Source of the DNA: Draconibacterium sp.
GTDB lineage: Bacteria; Bacteroidota; Bacteroidia; Bacteroidales; Prolixibacteraceae
Reading direction: 5' to 3'
Length of the DNA stretch: 64,000 nt
Assembly: GCA_011620585.1 (NCBI GenBank)
Contig: WOYV01000050.1
Location: forward strand, 1 to 64,000
The stretch's first letter is position 1; each line of letters opens with the position of its first letter. Shown piece after piece: positions 10,461 to 19,503 of this stretch. The position numbers were made by a program, and so were the translations under genes. The notes under the pieces were generated by a model. The model ran no database searches and had not been told where the DNA came from. It saw nothing but the letters and a program-made list of their open reading frames with translations.

Positions 10461-11489
10461 ATGAAAAAAAATATTCTGCTGGTTTATACAAATTTCTCCA
10501 CATTCGTAAAAACAGATTTTGATATCTTATCTGCCGAGCACCATGTTGAGAAGTATCAATACATGCCAGTAAAAGGACTTTATCGAAATGCTTTGGAATT
10601 TATTAAACAGTTTTTTTACCTGGCATTTCATATCTGGAAATTTAATGCAGTTTATATCTGGTTTGCTGACTACCACTCATTTCTTCCTGTTTTATTTGCC
10701 CAAATTTTTAGAAAACGATCATTTGTGGTAATTGGGGGGTATGATGTCGCCAGAATCAGGCACCTTAAATATGGAGTTTTCACCTCTAAACTAAGAGGTT
10801 TTTTTTCATTCTACTCCATGAATCATTGTGCTGTGAACTTAACTGTTTCCAAGTATGTTGACAGAAAAGTGAAATGGATAGCCCAAAAAGCAAATACTGA
10901 GTTAATTTATAATTGTGTTACACTTAATAAGAATGCTGCCAAGGAGGGAATAGAAAAAGAAAACCTAATTGTTACTGTTGGTATTATTGAAAAAGAACAG
11001 ACATTTTACATTAAAGGGATTGATACCTTTATTGACGTTGCCCGGCAACTCCCGCAATACCAATTTCTTGTTATTGGATTAAACTCAGAAAAGCTGGCAC
11101 ACTTATTAAATAATTTACCTGGTAATTTAATGATAAAAGGAAAGATAGATCATTCGGAACTTGTTACTTATTATCAAAAAGCAAAAATTTACTGTCAGTT
11201 ATCGCGATCCGAGTCTTTTGGCGTGGCTTTGGCCGAAGCCATGTATTTTGGATGCATACCAATCGTTACAAATGTTGGCGGGCTTCCAGAAATCGTCAAT
11301 AATGCAAGATTAGTAGTTAAACGGGATTCTAATCTGATAAGAATAACTATAGATAAGATTTTTAAAAAGGCGTTTGAACCTAACACAGATTTTCCTGAGA
11401 TAATTTATTCAAGATTTAGCCTTAAGCAAAGGTCATATTTTATTCACAAATTGATTGAGCAAATTTTTAAAAAAACATCTCAATTATGA
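10461..11489 (+). CDS. Glycosyltransferase family 4 protein
   Basis: C-terminal SRSESFGVALAEAMYFGCIPIVTNVGGLPEIV. Confidence 0.85.
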   Translation: MKKNILLVYTNFSTFVKTDFDILSAEHHVEKYQYMPVKGLYRNALEFIKQFFYLAFHIWKFNAVYIWFADYHSFLPVLFAQIFRKRSFVVIGGYDVARIRHLKYGVFTSKLRGFFSFYSMNHCAVNLTVSKYVDRKVKWIAQKANTELIYNCVTLNKNAAKEGIEKENLIVTVGIIEKEQTFYIKGIDTFIDVARQLPQYQFLVIGLNSEKLAHLLNNLPGNLMIKGKIDHSELVTYYQKAKIYCQLSRSESFGVALAEAMYFGCIPIVTNVGGLPEIVNNARLVVKRDSNLIRITIDKIFKKAFEPNTDFPEIIYSRFSLKQRSYFIHKLIEQIFKKTSQL

Positions 11490-11547
11490 GACAACAATGG
11501 ACCACGTTTAATCGCCAAAAAACAAATATTACCTATTGAAATATTAT

Positions 11548-12774
11548 ATGAAAAAGGTTTTAATTATTGCCTACTATTTTGTCCCCAATTCGGGAGCGGG
11601 AGTGCAACGTCCTTTAAAGTTTGCCAAATACCTCCCGGATTTCGGCTATACCCCCATTATTTGCTGCCCTAATGCAAAATTCATGCGAAACAAAAAGGAC
11701 GATTCTCTTTTAAAAGATATACCTCCCTCAGCAAAAGTTTACAATACTTTTCTACTTGACTTAAATTGGCTGTTTAAACTTCTTTATGGACTAAAGCTAC
11801 ATTCTCTCGTTAGATGGATAAATAATGTGCTTTTATTTCCCGCTTATCAGTTACAGTGGATTCCGTTTTTAAAAATAAAACTTGCGAAGATTTTTAGAAA
11901 GGAGCGCATTGATGCGGTTTTGATCACTGTCCCTCCTCATTCAAATCTAGTTATTTCAAAATGGATTAAGAAACGATACAATGTCCCTATTATTTTTGAT
12001 TTTAGAGATCCTTTCACTTTTAACCTTGAATTGAAAGATCAGAAAGCTATCGACAAACGATTTTTATTTGAAAAATCCATTTTGAATAATGCCGATTTTG
12101 TAGTTACGGTAACACAAACGATGAAGAAGAAGATGGAAGAAGGATTTAAGACTAAAAAAATAAGTGTTATTTCAAATGGCTATGACGCAGATGATTTTCC
12201 AATCAATGATAACCTAACGAAGAAAAAAAACAGCCCACTTACCATTTCATATATAGGCAAAACTTATGGAGAATATACTACCATGCCTTTTTTAGAGGCG
12301 TTGAACAATATTAAAAACAAGTTGAATGAAATTGAAGTTAGATACATTGGTAACTTTACCAAAAATGAGCTTGATTTCATATCGAACAATGCCCTGGAGC
12401 AAATTGTCAAACTAATCCCTTATTGCTCGCACGACGAGGCAATTGCATACAACCAGGAAAGCGACGTTTTATTACTGGTTATTGCCAACGATAAATGGAA
12501 ATATAATGTTACCGGAAAAATCTTTGAATATATTCGGTCGGGGAAACCTATTCTGGCAATTATCCCTGAAGATGGAGATGCTGCCAAAATTTTGAATGAA
12601 ACTGCTACTGCGAATCTAATTGTTTCACCATCGAAACTGAAAGCTAACCCAAAAATACTGTTATCTGCACTTAATCAAACTCTGAACTATAGCCCCAATG
12701 AGGATGCCATTGCCAAATACAGTAGAAAAGAACTTACTCGGGAATTAGCCCGAATAATTGATTCTCTTACGTAA
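11548..12774 (+). CDS. Glycosyltransferase, same family as 4003..5289
   Basis: KKVLIIAYYFVPNSGAGVQRPLKFAKYL; ATG at 11548 preferred over TTG at 11536. Confidence 0.8.
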   Translation: MKKVLIIAYYFVPNSGAGVQRPLKFAKYLPDFGYTPIICCPNAKFMRNKKDDSLLKDIPPSAKVYNTFLLDLNWLFKLLYGLKLHSLVRWINNVLLFPAYQLQWIPFLKIKLAKIFRKERIDAVLITVPPHSNLVISKWIKKRYNVPIIFDFRDPFTFNLELKDQKAIDKRFLFEKSILNNADFVVTVTQTMKKKMEEGFKTKKISVISNGYDADDFPINDNLTKKKNSPLTISYIGKTYGEYTTMPFLEALNNIKNKLNEIEVRYIGNFTKNELDFISNNALEQIVKLIPYCSHDEAIAYNQESDVLLLVIANDKWKYNVTGKIFEYIRSGKPILAIIPEDGDAAKILNETATANLIVSPSKLKANPKILLSALNQTLNYSPNEDAIAKYSRKELTRELARIIDSLT

Positions 12775-12825
12775 GAAGATAATGAAATTAAGATAAATCT
12801 TTTTAACAACAGTAACATAACCGCA

Positions 12826-13581
12826 ATGAAAAAAATTGTAAATCTAGATAGAAAGGAGATATGGGAAAATTATGACCCAAAAAACTCAATTACCCAAAAA
12901 ACAGTGATCATAAAGGAATATATCCCAACGGAGGTAGATACAATTATCGACGTTGGATGTGGAAACGGAATTATTACCAATCTTCTGAGTGAAGAATATG
13001 ATATAACCGGTGTTGACCTTTCTCCGATTGCTTTATCCTATGTAAAAGGTAAAAAAATTGTTTCCTCGTCTGATTCTATTCCTGTTGAGGACCAAAGTTT
13101 CGATATGGTATTCTCGAGTGAAATGCTGGAACATTTGCCGGATGAAGTGCTTTCAAAAACTGCATTGGAGTTCAAACGAATTGCCCATGAATATATTCTT
13201 ATCACCGTTCCGAACCATGAGCACCTGGCAACAAGTTACACAAAGTGCAGAAAATGTAGTTATGTATTTCACCCATACGGGCACTTACAGTCTTTCAGGC
13301 TAACTGATTTGGCAGATTTATTTTCCGACGACTTCGAACTTATAAAATCAGGAGCATACGGCGACAAAAAAAGATATTACAATCCAATTTTGTTATCAAT
13401 TAAGAATAATATGGCTGACAGGTGGTTTGATGTACAGTCAAGTGTTGTATGTCCCAACTGTAATAACGATCACTTCCCAAGAGAAAAGGGAAACCTCATC
13501 TCCAAAGCATGCAACCTGACGAACAGACTGATAGGAACCAAAAGAGAATACTGGTTATTTGCTCTATTCAAACGAAAATAG
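12826..13581 (+). CDS. Class I SAM-dependent methyltransferase with Cys-rich insert
   Basis: IDVGCGNGIITNLL, FSSEMLEHLPDE; CRKC and CPNC pairs in the C-terminal half. Confidence 0.85.
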   Translation: MKKIVNLDRKEIWENYDPKNSITQKTVIIKEYIPTEVDTIIDVGCGNGIITNLLSEEYDITGVDLSPIALSYVKGKKIVSSSDSIPVEDQSFDMVFSSEMLEHLPDEVLSKTALEFKRIAHEYILITVPNHEHLATSYTKCRKCSYVFHPYGHLQSFRLTDLADLFSDDFELIKSGAYGDKKRYYNPILLSIKNNMADRWFDVQSSVVCPNCNNDHFPREKGNLISKACNLTNRLIGTKREYWLFALFKRK

Positions 13582-13590
13582 TTATATCTG

Positions 13591-15066
13591 TCAAATATTA
13601 ATTCCTCTGAAAAACCGGTTAACCAAACCTTCCATATCTTCCGATATTTTCAGAAAATAAGTAAGAAAAAGATAGACAAGCGAAAAAACCGCACTTCGCA
13701 GTAAAATATCGGGAAATAAGGCGAGCTGAGGAACCAGAAACGATGCTCCCACAGAAAGGGCAAAGACAAGAACTACATACAGAAATTTACTGGTAAAAGG
13801 TTGCATTCCGAATTTTACTTTTACAAAAAGGAATTTCATAAGATTATTACATAAAAATGCCAGCGCAATAGCCGCAGCTGCTCCAACAATTCCCCAGGCC
13901 GGAATAAATACAAACATCAGTGCAGCCATTATACCAACTAGAATAAGTAATAACCACAGCGCCATTCGGTAGTGTTTTGAATAACTGATAATATGACCGT
14001 TTGCCCCGGTTGCCATATCAATTAAATACCCCAGTCCAATAAAGAAAATCACCCACTTACCATCCGCATAATCAGGCCCGAGGATCTCAAGAATATTGTC
14101 GATGTTGATCCAGATGCCGCCAAACAAAAAAGCGCCAATGATAAACTGGTTGATACAACTTTTACGGTAAATATCTTCTATCGTTTTAAGGTCGTTATTT
14201 TTAAAAGCATCGGCAATCAGCGTACCGGATATCCTTAGCAACGTGCGCGAAGGGATCACCACCAGTGTACCAAAATAAAAGGCAATGGTATACACCCCGG
14301 TGGCACTCAAGCCCATCACCTGGTTGATAATGATTTTATCGATCTGAAAAACGATACTGCCCCCAATTCCGGCTAAAATACTGTAAAGAGCCACACTGAA
14401 CATCTCGCGTTTTAATCTTTGATCCATAAAATTGAGCTGTGGCCTAAAGTTCAGTTCTTTCTTAAACAAAAGGTAAAAAAAGAGAAAAGCCCCTTTCAAA
14501 CTTATGGCTGCGGCATACGCCAAAATCAGGCTATGTGGGCTTAGCCACCCAATGATATAGAGTAACAGGACCAGCAGGATTAGAGCGCGTTGTACAAACT
14601 CGGTCAGCAATGCCCCTAAAACGGCATCGTACAACATTTTATTAAAACTATCAAGAAACGTAAAAAGAAGGGCCAGGAAGGTTAAAGGCACCAGCAGGTT
14701 TACATATTCGGCAAACAAAGCCGATTTTTCGAGGTTGCTCTCCACCAGCCAGGGCCTTATCAGCCAAAAGGTGATCAGAAACAACACAAACCCTGTAAGC
14801 ATGACCATAAAGGCGATAAATACAAAACCGTTGTGCCCCTTTTCCTTGTCGCGAAACCGCGGGAACAAACGCGCGGTAACGCCATGAAATCCCAGGGCGG
14901 AAAACTGCGCAAACAAGCCGGACCAGGCCAGCAGCAAAGCAAATAAACCTACAATTTCGGGGGTCAGGTAATTGGGATAAATATAGGCGGTGGTGATAAA
15001 ACCAATTATAACACCCATATATGACCAGATAGCGCCCTTAATAGATTGTTTGATGATGATTCCCAT
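13591..15066 (-). CDS. Polysaccharide flippase (Wzx/MATE-like)
   Basis: Many predicted TM helices; IKQSIKGAIWSYMGVIIGF N-terminus; polysaccharide context. Confidence 0.8.
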   Translation of the reverse strand: MGIIIKQSIKGAIWSYMGVIIGFITTAYIYPNYLTPEIVGLFALLLAWSGLFAQFSALGFHGVTARLFPRFRDKEKGHNGFVFIAFMVMLTGFVLFLITFWLIRPWLVESNLEKSALFAEYVNLLVPLTFLALLFTFLDSFNKMLYDAVLGALLTEFVQRALILLVLLLYIIGWLSPHSLILAYAAAISLKGAFLFFYLLFKKELNFRPQLNFMDQRLKREMFSVALYSILAGIGGSIVFQIDKIIINQVMGLSATGVYTIAFYFGTLVVIPSRTLLRISGTLIADAFKNNDLKTIEDIYRKSCINQFIIGAFLFGGIWINIDNILEILGPDYADGKWVIFFIGLGYLIDMATGANGHIISYSKHYRMALWLLLILVGIMAALMFVFIPAWGIVGAAAAIALAFLCNNLMKFLFVKVKFGMQPFTSKFLYVVLVFALSVGASFLVPQLALFPDILLRSAVFSLVYLFLTYFLKISEDMEGLVNRFFRGINI

Positions 15067-15169
15067 CCTCGCTGATTTTGCACCAAAAGTAACAAAACGA
15101 GCCTATTTTTAAACCAGTATCTTAAAAATGTAATAAAGCTGATGCCCACGCCCCTGCCGCAAGCCTTCC

Positions 15170-15230
15170 GGCCCGTGTGCTACCGCGATAGAAACCAGAC
15201 TTGGCCTGAGAACCGCTAAGCATTGTCGCG
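15170..15230. repeat. 61-bp direct repeat, copy 1
   Basis: Ungapped match to 15689-15749, 55/61 identical by eye. Confidence 0.9.
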
Positions 15231-15280
15231 TTTTCAACTGCAACGTCATGGCAAGGGGACGCAGTGAGCGGCGCCACCCC

Positions 15281-15541
15281 GTCCCTGTAGCCTTTTTTGC
15301 TGTCCTGTTGTACTTTTGGGGCTTCCTGTTGCTTTTTTGGCGTCCCTGTTACCTTTTTTGGCGTCCTGTTGCATTTTTTTTGAATCCTGTTACAATTTTT
15401 GCCGTCCTGTTAAACAGGAAGGGGCAAAAACCCAACTGGGAGGGTAAAACTCCAACAGGAAGGGCAAAAGGCGAACTGGGAGGGTCGGAAACCAACAGGG
15501 CGCCCCGTATGCTTACAGGACGCCCCGGAGTGCAACAGGAC
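15281..15541. repeat. Mirror-symmetric array: 7 forward + 7 inverted ~20-bp units around a central palindrome
   Basis: CTGT cores at 15285,15305,15326,15346,15366,15387,15407; inverted AAC(A/T)GGG-type cores at 15413,15434,15454,15474,15494,15514,15534; centre tcctgtt-a-aacagga at 15405-15419. Confidence 0.9.
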
Positions 15542-15545
15542 AGTG

Positions 15546-15780
15546 CTATTCAGTCACTTCACCCCCGTTTCCCCCTTTTTCCCGGTTTTGTTTTCTCCAG
15601 TAGTCGCTCGTATAGCCTTTCATGCGCTTGGCGTCGTTACGGAAAACGTATTTCCCGGCTTCGCGAATCTCGTCGACCAGCGCTTTCAGGCCCGTGCGCT
15701 ACCCACATAGAAACCAGACTTGGCCTGAGAACCACGAAGCATTGTCGCGGTTGCGGATTGCGCGGGACCGCAATTGACCA
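15546..15780 (-). pseudogene. Frameshifted coding remnant: (ATMLRGSQAKSGFYVGSARA)-fs-(LKALVDEIREAGKYVFRNDAKRMKGYTSDYWRKQNREKGGNGGEVTE*)
   Basis: Two minus-strand frames join into one coherent peptide if a single base is restored near 15689; family unknown. Confidence 0.55.
15689..15749. repeat. 61-bp direct repeat, copy 2
   Basis: See copy 1; 519 bp offset. Confidence 0.9.
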
Positions 15781-15984
15781 TTCATTCAGAATACACAGGC
15801 AGCGGACGCGATGAGCTATGTTGTAAAATGGGAGGCCGGTGTCCGCTGCCGGGTAGCGCTTGTTTGATTTATGTACCATCGCCGGCTTTCAGGTATCATT
15901 TTTATGCCGATGGTATAGCACAAAAGTATTGCCATGCCCGTTTCAATGGCTATATTTGCCTTACAATCAAATACCCGTGTCCCA

Positions 15985-18492
15985 ATGAAGAAAAAATTAG
16001 TTCGTTACATTCTTCCGGTAATTCTTTTATTTATTACCTCTTCAATTTATTTTCTTCCGGTTCTCGAAGGAAAAGTCGTGCAACAATCCGATATTGTACA
16101 CTTTAGGGGTATGTCGAAATCGATGGTCGATTTTCGGCAGGAAACAGGCAAAGAAGCTCTTTGGACTGATGCTATGTTTAGTGGAATGCCCGGGTATTTA
16201 ATATCTACAGTATTCAAAGGCAATCTCTCAAAAGAAATAATCGATTTTGTACTTAAAATTCCTCGTCCGGTTAGTTATCATTTGCTTTTTTTAAGCTTGT
16301 TTTATCTGATGTGTATATTACTCGGGATGAACCCATGGTTGAGTTTTGCAGGAGCGCTGGCTTATGGATTTACCTCTTTCTTTTTTGTAATTTTTGAAGC
16401 CGGACACAATACAAAAGCACAAACAATTACCTATATCTCGTTGTTAATTGCGGGCATTCTTTTGGCTTATAAAAACAAACGTCTGGTCGGGGCACTGTTA
16501 AGTACGCTGTCCCTTTCGTGGATGATTGCCGCCAACCACCTGCAAATGACCTATTATGCAGGAATCCTGGTGCTGATTATTGCCATCGTGTATTTTATTT
16601 ATGCGGTTCGCGAAAAAACCGTGGTTGGTTTTCTAAAAAGCTCGGGTGTGCTGGCCGCTGCCGCCCTGCTCGCTGTAGGAATGAACCTCTCGACGCTCTG
16701 GCCCATTTATGAATACAGCAAAGAAACCATTCGCGGCAAATCGGAACTAACCAGCGATTTACATAAAAAATCGGATGGCCTGGACAGGGATTATATCCTG
16801 GAATACAGTTACGATGTGGGCGAAGCGCTGACGGCCTTTATTCCCCGGCTAAAGGGCGGAAGCATGAGGGAACCGCTGGGCGAGAAATCGCATGTATATG
16901 AACTGTTGGCCCGCGGGCAAAACAAGCAAAATGCATTGCAGATTGCCAATAGCCTGCCGCTGTACTGGGGAAGTCAGCCCATTGCCGGTGGGCCGTTTTA
17001 TTTCGGAGCGGTTTTGTGCTTCCTGTTTGTCTTTGGCTTGTTTATCGTGAAAGGAAAAGACAAATGGTGGATAGTAGCGGCTGTGATTGTTTCGTTTGCG
17101 CTTTCGTTGGGAAAATATTTCCCTTCGCTTTCGAACCTGATGATCGACTATTTCCCGCTTTACAATAAGTTCAGGGACGTAAAAAATATAATTGTTATAC
17201 AGGAATTTGCCATGGCGGTTATGGGCGTACTTGCCGTACATGCGGTATACAAGCGTGAAGTAAGTGATAAACAATTTAATAAGGCTTTGCTGTACTCTTT
17301 TGCCATTGCCGGAGGTTTGGCACTGATTGTTGCGGCGATTCCGGGTATTGCCGGAAGTTTTGCCGCAGCCTCTGATGCCCGCCTGGGACAGGCCGGCTGG
17401 CCCGAACAGCTAATTGACGCCTTGCATGCCGACCGGAAAATGGTGGCGCAAACCGATGCTTTCCGGACTTTTGTTTTCGTGGCGCTGGCTGCAGGAGCGC
17501 TCTGGGCATTCTGGAAAAAGAAACTGAAAGCGCAGTATGCCCTTGTTTTATGGGTGGTCTTGATTTTGGCAGATATGTGGCCTACCAACAAACGTTATCT
17601 GAATAGCGACATTTTTGTGAGTCCCCGCAAAATGGAAAATCCGTATACGATGTCGAAAGCCGACGAAGCCATTCTTCAGGATAAATCACTTTCATACCGG
17701 GTATTAAACCTTACCGTTAATCCGTTTACCGATGCCTCCACTTCGTACTTTCATCAATCGATAGGGGGTTATCATGCCGCCAAGTTCAAAAAGTACCAGG
17801 AGTTGATCGACTTTCAGATCAGTCCTGAGATTCAGAAAATAGCCGGTACGTTAAACAAAGGATTGGGCCCGGATCAAATCGGCGATCTTTTCAACAACGC
17901 ACCTGTGTTAAAAATGCTCAATACCAAATACCTGATCATCAACCCCAACGGCGCCCCGGTAAGAGACCCGGCGCCACTTGGCAATGCCTGGCTGGTGGAT
18001 GACTATGAAATTGTGGAAAATGCCGATGCGGAAATTGATGCGTTAACAGGATTTAATCCTGCAGGGAAAGCGGTTATCGACAAGCGCTTTGAACATTACG
18101 TTTCGGGCAAAACCTATCAGAAAAACGGGAGCATTAAGCTGGAAGTCAGCGACCCGAATTATTTGAAGTATAACTTCGATTCAGACGAAGAGCAATTGGC
18201 CGTGTTCTCAGAGATCTATTACGACAAGGGCTGGGATGCCTTTATTGACGGAGTGAAAGCGCCCTATTTCAGGGCAAACTATGTGCTGAGAGCGATGTCG
18301 GTTCCGGCCGGGAAACACACCATTGAATTTAAATTTGAACCCCGCTCCTATTTTACGGGGAACAAGATATCGTATATCAGCTCGATTGCCTTTGTTTTAC
18401 TGGCATTGGCTTACCTGGGAATGTATTTAAAAAACAGCAGGGGAATTTCAGGTACTAAACACAAAGAAGAACATGCATCAAAGACATCATGA
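15985..18492 (+). CDS. YfhO-like multi-pass membrane protein (glycosyltransferase-like)
   Basis: Many TM helices; VVQQSDIVHFRGMSKSMVDFRQETG N-terminus typical of Bacteroidota YfhO-like proteins; ATG at 15985 preferred. Confidence 0.8.
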   Translation: MKKKLVRYILPVILLFITSSIYFLPVLEGKVVQQSDIVHFRGMSKSMVDFRQETGKEALWTDAMFSGMPGYLISTVFKGNLSKEIIDFVLKIPRPVSYHLLFLSLFYLMCILLGMNPWLSFAGALAYGFTSFFFVIFEAGHNTKAQTITYISLLIAGILLAYKNKRLVGALLSTLSLSWMIAANHLQMTYYAGILVLIIAIVYFIYAVREKTVVGFLKSSGVLAAAALLAVGMNLSTLWPIYEYSKETIRGKSELTSDLHKKSDGLDRDYILEYSYDVGEALTAFIPRLKGGSMREPLGEKSHVYELLARGQNKQNALQIANSLPLYWGSQPIAGGPFYFGAVLCFLFVFGLFIVKGKDKWWIVAAVIVSFALSLGKYFPSLSNLMIDYFPLYNKFRDVKNIIVIQEFAMAVMGVLAVHAVYKREVSDKQFNKALLYSFAIAGGLALIVAAIPGIAGSFAAASDARLGQAGWPEQLIDALHADRKMVAQTDAFRTFVFVALAAGALWAFWKKKLKAQYALVLWVVLILADMWPTNKRYLNSDIFVSPRKMENPYTMSKADEAILQDKSLSYRVLNLTVNPFTDASTSYFHQSIGGYHAAKFKKYQELIDFQISPEIQKIAGTLNKGLGPDQIGDLFNNAPVLKMLNTKYLIINPNGAPVRDPAPLGNAWLVDDYEIVENADAEIDALTGFNPAGKAVIDKRFEHYVSGKTYQKNGSIKLEVSDPNYLKYNFDSDEEQLAVFSEIYYDKGWDAFIDGVKAPYFRANYVLRAMSVPAGKHTIEFKFEPRSYFTGNKISYISSIAFVLLALAYLGMYLKNSRGISGTKHKEEHASKTS

Positions 18493-19255
18493 TAAGTGGC
18501 AATACTTTAATGAACAGGCCCATACGTCAAAAAAATATGTAATCCCCTACATTGAAAAACATCGCAAGATCACGCAGGAAACCACGGTTCTTGAGATCGG
18601 GTGTGGCGAGGGGGGAAACCTGGTTCCGTTTATGGATTTGGGGTGCAAAATTACCGGGATTGATTTATCCACCGGGAAAATTAAGAAGGGAATTGAGTTT
18701 TTTGCGAATCATCCCAACCGTAAGAACCTGGCATTAATCGCGGACAACATTTATAACCGGAAAGATTTGGGAAAATTTGATGTAATCATCCTCCGCGATG
18801 TAATAGAACACATCCCGGATCAGCATTTTTTTATGGGGTATTTCAAATCTTTTTTCTACGCTGAAAGTGTTGTTTATTTTGGATTTCCGCCCTGGCAAAA
18901 TCCCTTTGGCGGGCATCAGCAAATGTGCCATAGCCGGATTCTTTCTCAATTACCTTATTTTCATCTGCTACCCGTACCACTTTACAATGGAGTACTAAAG
19001 CTGTTTGGAGAACCGGAATCCAGAATCAAAGATCTTTTGGAAATAAAGAAAACCGGGATATCGATTGAGCGTTTTGAGTCGACGTACAGGAACAACGGAT
19101 TTGAGGCTTTGGATAAAACCCTCTTCCTGATCAACCCAAATTATGAGGTAAAGTTCAGGTTGAAACCCCGGCAACAAATCAAAGCAATTGGCGCAATTCC
19201 CTGGTTAAGGAACTATTTTACCACTTGTGCTTATTATCTCTTAAAAAGCAAATAA
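18473..19255 (+). CDS. Class I SAM-dependent methyltransferase
   Basis: VLEIGCGEGGNLVPF, DVIILRDVIEHIPD. Confidence 0.85.
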   Translation: MHQRHHDKWQYFNEQAHTSKKYVIPYIEKHRKITQETTVLEIGCGEGGNLVPFMDLGCKITGIDLSTGKIKKGIEFFANHPNRKNLALIADNIYNRKDLGKFDVIILRDVIEHIPDQHFFMGYFKSFFYAESVVYFGFPPWQNPFGGHQQMCHSRILSQLPYFHLLPVPLYNGVLKLFGEPESRIKDLLEIKKTGISIERFESTYRNNGFEALDKTLFLINPNYEVKFRLKPRQQIKAIGAIPWLRNYFTTCAYYLLKSK

Positions 19256-19270
19256 CCGGGAAGACAAAGA

Positions 19271-19299
19271 AAAGGCTGTCCTACTGACAGCCTTTTTAA
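19271..19299 (+). terminator. Rho-independent terminator
   Basis: aaaggctgtc-ctact-gacagcctttttaa, 10-bp stem plus T tract. Confidence 0.75.
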
Positions 19300-19503
19300 C
19301 CTAAACCAACTAAACCTAATAAACCACAGATTACCAGAATGGTAACCTGGATTATCTTTAATATTTTTACTTAAAATAAAAGATCGTTTAACAGGCCAAA
19401 GATAGGATTTTTTTTTGCGTTGAAAAACCAAGTTCAAAATTATAACACAACAAGTTATAAACCGTTTGTTTCATTAGCTTTGTTTCTGAGAATAAGCATT
19501 GCT

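Noticed and set aside
15281-15541. CRISPR array
   Set aside because: Units are ~20 bp with short cores and similar T/A-rich fillers, not conserved repeats with unique spacers; orientation flips midway; no cas genes.
15170-15749. Diversity-generating retroelement TR/VR pair
   Set aside because: The repeat differences are not restricted to template adenines on either strand, and no reverse transcriptase or Avd gene is present in the window.
15248-15814. 188-aa plus-strand ORF (MARGRSERRHPVPVAFFAV...)
   Set aside because: Runs through both halves of the 20-bp array, whose period is not a codon multiple; composition reflects the repeats. Judged spurious.
15637-15879. 80-aa minus-strand ORF (MVHKSNKRYPAADTG...)
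   Set aside because: Uses a frame different from the codon-consistent repeat frame and from the KALVDEIREAG tail; probably a shadow ORF.
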